Below, in pieces: positions 60,132-64,000 of a stretch of DNA of 64,000 nucleotides. How positions within the stretch are numbered: the stretch's first letter is position 1; every line of letters begins with the position of its first letter. The DNA is from an uncultured Coriobacteriaceae bacterium. Lineage in GTDB: Bacteria; Actinomycetota; Coriobacteriia; Coriobacteriales; Atopobiaceae. Below the pieces are notes generated by a model that had not been told where the DNA came from, did no database searches, and worked only from the letters and a program-made list of their open reading frames with translations. Both the position numbers and the translations under genes were made by a program. The stretch spans positions 1-64,000 of the forward strand of contig CAOJNB010000001.1 in the NCBI GenBank assembly GCA_948439405.1, in the 5' to 3' direction.

Positions 60132-61394
60132 ATGTCCGATCTCGACACCAAGGACCGCGAGCCCGACGACTCCCGCGACGAGACGCGGGAGTCGTCCCCC
60201 GCACCCCGCTCCGACGAGGCCTCCGACCTCGGCCGCAAGGCCGCCGGGGCGGTCGCCGGGGGCGCCAGCGCCGCCGGCAGGACGCTGCGCGAGGGCTACT
60301 CCGCGATGGCGGACGTCCACCGCGCCGCCCGCGAGCACAGCGCCGCCCGCTCCAGCCTCGAGGAGCTGCGCCGCGAGACGGAGGAGCGCCAGGCGGAGCT
60401 CGCCCACCGCGAGGACGTGGAGGGCCGCTACGACGAGCTCGTCGCCGAGCTCGAGGGGCGCATCAAGGACGCCGAGGACGAGCTCTCCGCCACGGAGGGC
60501 CGCATCGCCGAGCTCGAGGGCGAGCGCGACGACCTCTCGGCGCAGCTCAAGGAGATGAAGGAGCGCCACGAGCGCGAGATCCGCCCCTACCGCGAGCTCA
60601 TGGAGAGCGCCCAGGGGCGCGCCGAGGACGCCGCGAAGCTCCTGAGCGAGGCGAAGCGCTCCGCCAAGAACGCGGAGACCCAGCTCAACGGCCTCACGGA
60701 GCGCCGCGACTCCCGCATCTCCGCGCTCAACCGCTCCGCGGAGAACTCCAAGGCCCGCCTCGAGGAGCTCAACAGCAACCTCGAGCGCATCAAGGCGGAC
60801 CCGGACGCCAAGCCCGAGGCCGCCGGCGAGGTCGAGGCCGCAATCATGACCGAGCAGGCCCACCTCGAGGAGGCCCAGCGCAAGGTCGACGAGGTGGCCG
60901 ACGAGATGAAGCGCTCGGTCGACAGCGCCCAGACGCACCTGTGGACCCAGCGCAAGTCCGTCGAGGAGGCAGAGCGCGCCAACGACGCCGCCAAGGCCGA
61001 GGCCCAGATCAGGCGCGAGGACCACGACAAGATGCGCCAGGACGCCGAGACCGACGAGGCCGTCCTCGACAACGCCATCATCGAGCGGGAGATGGGGCTG
61101 CGCGACGCCAACAAGGAGCGCGACGCGATCTCCGAGCGTCTCGAGGCCGACCGCGCCGAGCTCGACGACGCCCGCGACATCCACGCGACCCCCGAGCGCA
61201 CGAGGCAGGTCCGCGACCAGATCGTGGAGAACCAGGCCTCGATGGAGGCCAAGCAGCGCGAGGTGGACGACCTCGCCGCCACGGAGCGCAGCCTGCGCGA
61301 GTCCACCCGCGGGCAGCGCGGGGCCTTCATGTGCGTCGTGGTCGCGGCCGCGCTCGTCGTCGTGCTCCTCGTCTGGCTGATCTTCCTCCGCTAG
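60132..61394 (+). CDS. Long coiled-coil protein with C-terminal membrane anchor
   Basis: A 420-residue protein with no recognised family. An acidic, probably disordered N-terminus (1-35) and a short Gly/Ala stretch (GRKAAGAVAGGASAAGRTL) precede about 340 residues of nearly unbroken heptad-like helix rich in Glu, Arg, Ala and Leu (for example EDELSATEGRIAELEGERDDLSAQLKEMKERHERE). A single helix at residues 399-418 (FMCVVVAAALVVVLLVWLIFLR) ends the protein, so it is tail-anchored with a long cytoplasmic rod. It could tether or space something at the membrane. AGGAGGAAG precedes the ATG; TACCAT at 60072 may be a -10. Same design as the small protein at 34067. Confidence 0.75.
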   Translation: MSDLDTKDREPDDSRDETRESSPAPRSDEASDLGRKAAGAVAGGASAAGRTLREGYSAMADVHRAAREHSAARSSLEELRRETEERQAELAHREDVEGRYDELVAELEGRIKDAEDELSATEGRIAELEGERDDLSAQLKEMKERHEREIRPYRELMESAQGRAEDAAKLLSEAKRSAKNAETQLNGLTERRDSRISALNRSAENSKARLEELNSNLERIKADPDAKPEAAGEVEAAIMTEQAHLEEAQRKVDEVADEMKRSVDSAQTHLWTQRKSVEEAERANDAAKAEAQIRREDHDKMRQDAETDEAVLDNAIIEREMGLRDANKERDAISERLEADRAELDDARDIHATPERTRQVRDQIVENQASMEAKQREVDDLAATERSLRESTRGQRGAFMCVVVAAALVVVLLVWLIFLR

Positions 61395-61416
61395 GCGACG
61401 GGGCGCCGCGCGCCCG

Positions 61417-62553
61417 CTAGAGGATCAGCATCGCGTCGCCGAAGCTGAGGAAGCGGTAGCGCTCGCGCACCGCCTCGGCGTAGGCGTCGCGGATCTGCTC
61501 GGTCGAGGCCAACGCAGAGACGAGCATCATCAGCGTCGAGCGCGGCACGTGGAAGTTCGTCACGAGGGCGTCGACCACGTGGAAGGTGGAGCCCGGCAGC
61601 AGGTAGAGGTCGGTGGTCGCGCTCTCGCGGGCGACGACGTCGCCGGGCTCGGCCGGGAAGCGCCGCGCCGAGACGGGCGGCTCCCAGCTCGCGGCCTCCG
61701 GGTCCCAGGCGCTCTCGAGCGAGCGCACCGAGGTGGTGCCCACGGCCACGACGTGGCGGCCCGCGGCCTTGGTCGCGTGCACGGCGTCGACCACGCGCTG
61801 CGGCACGTGGTAGCGCTCGGTATGCATCACGTGCCGCTCGGGGTCGTCCTCCTCGACCAGCCGGAAGGTGTCGATGCCCACCTCGAGCTCGAGGGCCTCC
61901 CACGCCACGCCGCGCTCGCCCAGCCGCGCGATGAGCTCGGGCGTGAAGTGCAGGCCCGCCGTCGGCGCCGCGGCCGAGTGCTCCTCGCGCATCGCGTAGA
62001 CGGTCTGGTACTTCTCGGAGTCGCCCCGGTACGAGGTGATGTAGGGCGGCAGCGGCACGTTGCCCGCCTCGTGGACGGCCTCGTCGAGCGAGCGCCCTCC
62101 CGCCGGCTCGAAGCGCACGAGCCTGCCGCCGCGGCTGTCGTCGACGAAGTCGACCACCTCGGCGAGCAGCACCGGCTCGGCGTCCCCGTCGCGGGCCCCG
62201 CCCGCGCAGAACTCCAGCCGCGCCCCCTGGCGCAGGCGGCGGCCGGGGTGGACGAGGCACTCCCACACCGCGCCCGTCGCGTCGACGTCCTCGCGGCGCC
62301 GCAGCAGCAGGACCTCCGCGAGCCCGCCCGTGCCGCGCTTGCGCCCCAGCAGGCGGGCGGGCAGCACGCGCGTCTCGTTGGCGACGAGCAGGTCGCCGGG
62401 GTCCAGGTAGTCGACGATGTCGGTGAACGCGCGGTGCTCGACCTCCCCGGTGTCGCGGTGCAGCACGAGCAGGCGGCACGAGTCGCGCGGCTCCGCGGGC
62501 GCCTGGGCGATCAGCTCCTCGGGAAGGTCGTAGTCGAAGTCATCGGTTCGCAT
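61417..62553 (-). CDS. queA: S-adenosylmethionine:tRNA ribosyltransferase-isomerase QueA
   Basis: A 378-residue QueA starting MRTDDFDYDLPEELIAQAPAEPRDSCRLLVL, with DLLVANETRVLPARL near 55, GNVPLPPYI near 167, the EEHSAAAPTAGLHFTPEL block near 190, and HTERYHVP near 245. It moves the ribosyl group of SAM to preQ1-modified tRNA to give epoxyqueuosine. Its start lies 14 bp inside the 3' end of queH, so both are co-transcribed. Confidence 0.95.
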   Translation of the reverse strand: MRTDDFDYDLPEELIAQAPAEPRDSCRLLVLHRDTGEVEHRAFTDIVDYLDPGDLLVANETRVLPARLLGRKRGTGGLAEVLLLRRREDVDATGAVWECLVHPGRRLRQGARLEFCAGGARDGDAEPVLLAEVVDFVDDSRGGRLVRFEPAGGRSLDEAVHEAGNVPLPPYITSYRGDSEKYQTVYAMREEHSAAAPTAGLHFTPELIARLGERGVAWEALELEVGIDTFRLVEEDDPERHVMHTERYHVPQRVVDAVHATKAAGRHVVAVGTTSVRSLESAWDPEAASWEPPVSARRFPAEPGDVVARESATTDLYLLPGSTFHVVDALVTNFHVPRSTLMMLVSALASTEQIRDAYAEAVRERYRFLSFGDAMLIL

Positions 62554-63130
62554 GGGCTCGCTCCTCGCGGCGGGCGTCGCGCGCGGCCTGGCGCTGCAGC
62601 GCGGCCTCGGCCGCCGAGAAGCGGCACCCGCAGTAGCTCTGTCGGTACATCCCCAGCTCGCGCGACCTCCGCGTGGCCTCGGGGTAGCGCGGGCGGAAGT
62701 CGCGCCACACGGGCTCGAGGCCGTACGCCGCGCACAGCCGCCGCAGCTCGCGCCCGCAGGCGTCGAAGAGCTGCCAGGGCGAGACGGCGAGGGTGGTCGT
62801 GAGGCAGTCGAACCCCAGCCCGCGCGCCACGCGGCACGACTCCTCGAGCCGCAGCGCGTAGCAGGCCGCGCAGCGCGCCTCGCGGCACGTCCCGTGCCGG
62901 GCGACCCGGCGCTCCCAGGCCTCCCGGTCGCAGGCGCCCTCGACGACGGGAATCCCCTCCCCCGCCGCCCAGGCGCGCAGGGTCCGCAGGCGCAGGTCGT
63001 GCTCGGAGGCGGGCTGGACGTTGGGGTTCACCCAGCACAGCGTCGGCTCGAACCCCTCCTCGGCGAGCAGGCGGACCGGCTCGAGCGAGCAGGGCCCGCA
63101 GCACGCGTGTATGAGCAGGGGACGTCCCAC
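62540..63130 (-). CDS. queH: Epoxyqueuosine reductase QueH
   Basis: A 196-residue QueH (formerly DUF208). Conserved cysteines: HACCGPCS near residues 8-14, RCAACYALRL near 85-94 and YCGC near 168, which hold an iron-sulfur cluster and metal in the family. It reduces epoxyqueuosine to queuosine in tRNA; it is the oxygen-sensitive substitute for QueG. With queA and tgt it completes the last three steps of Q synthesis, while the preQ1-making enzymes are not in this window. Confidence 0.93.
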   Translation of the reverse strand: MGRPLLIHACCGPCSLEPVRLLAEEGFEPTLCWVNPNVQPASEHDLRLRTLRAWAAGEGIPVVEGACDREAWERRVARHGTCREARCAACYALRLEESCRVARGLGFDCLTTTLAVSPWQLFDACGRELRRLCAAYGLEPVWRDFRPRYPEATRRSRELGMYRQSYCGCRFSAAEAALQRQAARDARREERAHANR

Positions 63131-63160
63131 GCGACCTCCAATCGCGTCCGGCCCACCATT

Positions 63161-64000
63161 CTAGCCGGCCGAGAAGAAGGCGGCGTCGGCGGGGCGCCAG
63201 GCCGTGAGGCGGGAGGGGTCGGCCTCCGTGTGCGCCATGGCTCCCGCCTCGTCCCAGGGCACCGGATGTCCCGCGCCGTGCGAGCAGAACACCGAGCCCG
63301 GCGGGGCGTCGAGGTCCGCGAGCGGGTCGTAGGCGGCGCGCGCGACGACGTCGTCCGCGTCGTGGCAGGCGTCGTAGCCCGCGGGCGCGAGCGAGAGGGT
63401 GCCGCGCCCTCCCGTGTAGCGCGCCACCTCGAGGGCGTACTCCCCCACCTCGGAGGCGGGGACCTCGCCGGAGACGACGGCGACCCCGCCGGCGACCTCC
63501 GGGGCCCCCAGGCGCGCCGACATGCGCCGCAGGTCCGACATCGCCCGGCCCACGCGCTCGGCCGGCACCGAGAGGCGCAGGCGGTACCAGGGCTCGAGCA
63601 GCTCGACGGCGCCCGCCGCGCGGGCCTGCATGAGGGCCTGGCGGATCGCGCGCCAGGCGGCCTGGCGGAAGTCGCCCCCCTCGGTGTGCTTGGGGTGGGC
63701 GCGGCCCGCGACGAGCGTGACGCGGACGTCGTCGAGCGGGAACCCCGCGAGCGTGCCGGGGTGCTCGCGCTCCATCGCGCAGGACAGGATCAGCCGCTGC
63801 CAGTTGCGCGCGAGGTCGTCCTCCGGGCAGCGCGAGCCGTAGACGACGCCGGAGCCGCGCGGGAGGGGCTCGACGAGCAGGCGCGCCTCGGCGTAGTGGC
63901 GCAGCGGCTCGAAGTGGCCCACGCCCTCGAAGGCCGCCGTGACCGTCTCGCGGTAGAGCACGCCGCCCGGCCCGAAGCCCACCTCGAGGCCGTGGCGCTC
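63161..64000 (-). CDS. TetM-like ribosomal protection protein, C-terminal part
   Basis: The frame is open to the window end, so only the last 279 or so residues are seen. They match EF-G-like domains IV and V of TetM-type proteins: TAAFEGVGHFEPLRHYAEARLLVEP, DVRVTLVAGRAHPKHTEGGDFRQAAWRAIRQAL, ELLEPWYRLRLSVPAERVGRAMSDLRRM, VAVVSGEVPASEVGEYALEVARYTGGRGTLSL and a C-terminal tail. The N-terminal GTPase is outside. It releases ribosomes, and tetracycline resistance is typical of the family, but many chromosomal homologues in Gram-positive bacteria have no proven resistance role. Confidence 0.8.
   Translation of the reverse strand, partial: ERHGLEVGFGPGGVLYRETVTAAFEGVGHFEPLRHYAEARLLVEPLPRGSGVVYGSRCPEDDLARNWQRLILSCAMEREHPGTLAGFPLDDVRVTLVAGRAHPKHTEGGDFRQAAWRAIRQALMQARAAGAVELLEPWYRLRLSVPAERVGRAMSDLRRMSARLGAPEVAGGVAVVSGEVPASEVGEYALEVARYTGGRGTLSLAPAGYDACHDADDVVARAAYDPLADLDAPPGSVFCSHGAGHPVPWDEAGAMAHTEADPSRLTAWRPADAAFFSAG

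Overview
The window is very GC-rich bacterial chromosome (about 70% by eye), with dense genes, many 1-14 bp overlaps and no insertion sequence, prophage or CRISPR array. The gene set suggests a Coriobacteriia-type actinobacterium, perhaps Olsenella/Atopobiaceae-like: Tat-lipoprotein binding proteins, the GlpA-like/FAD/DUF1667 trio, a PHP-type cyclic phosphodiesterase in the phosphonate operon like the one known from Eggerthella lenta, a PTS HPr, and a queuosine set with QueH. The genus is an inference.

Layout. 1-3217: end of a MetRS-like gene, an alpha/beta hydrolase and a Cof-type HAD phosphatase. 3214-10493 (minus): a complete phosphate block, pstS-pstC-pstA-pstB-pstB-phoU-response regulator-histidine kinase, with two different tandem pstB genes. 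10669-11679 (minus): DeoC-like aldolase and glutaredoxin. 11803-12068: a 42-bp-period repeat array. 12414-23666 (plus): a phosphonate import and C-P lyase operon, phnD-C-E-E-G-H-I-J-K-M-L-O plus a PHP phosphodiesterase that stands where phnP/phnN would be expected. 23706-28064: MarR regulator and a heterodimeric ABC exporter behind a striking palindromic operator. 28160-36018: HAD, DUF1015, Nudix, argS, pncB, a small tail-anchored coiled-coil protein, a radical SAM protein, tRNA-Ala(CGC) and an orphan HTH protein. 36015-38474: an OafA-type acyltransferase with two SGNH-like domains. 38722-41840: three-gene FAD oxidoreductase operon. 41991-43232: WecA/TagO-like transferase. 43304-43480: second 42-bp-period array. 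43565-45638: ferritin and infC-rpmI-rplT with an attenuator-like leader. 45657-48797: DUF6506-like protein, tRNA-Leu(CAA), M20 amidohydrolase, 6-phosphogluconate dehydrogenase. 48879-64000: metallo-hydrolase, rel, a RecJ-HIRAN-RecQ fusion, a divergent SecDF-like protein, tgt, a degenerate HAD protein, ptsH, a large tail-anchored coiled-coil protein, queA, queH and the 3' part of a TetM-like ribosomal protection protein.

Together the first 24 kb form a phosphorus island: inorganic phosphate uptake and sensing sits back to back with phosphonate import and degradation, and related GTAAGC/GTAAACG-type sequences lie upstream of both operons. The last 15 kb keep the order known from Firmicutes (queA-tgt-secDF-recJ-rel), but several members are remodelled: recJ is fused to a helicase and secDF and a HAD protein have lost signature residues.
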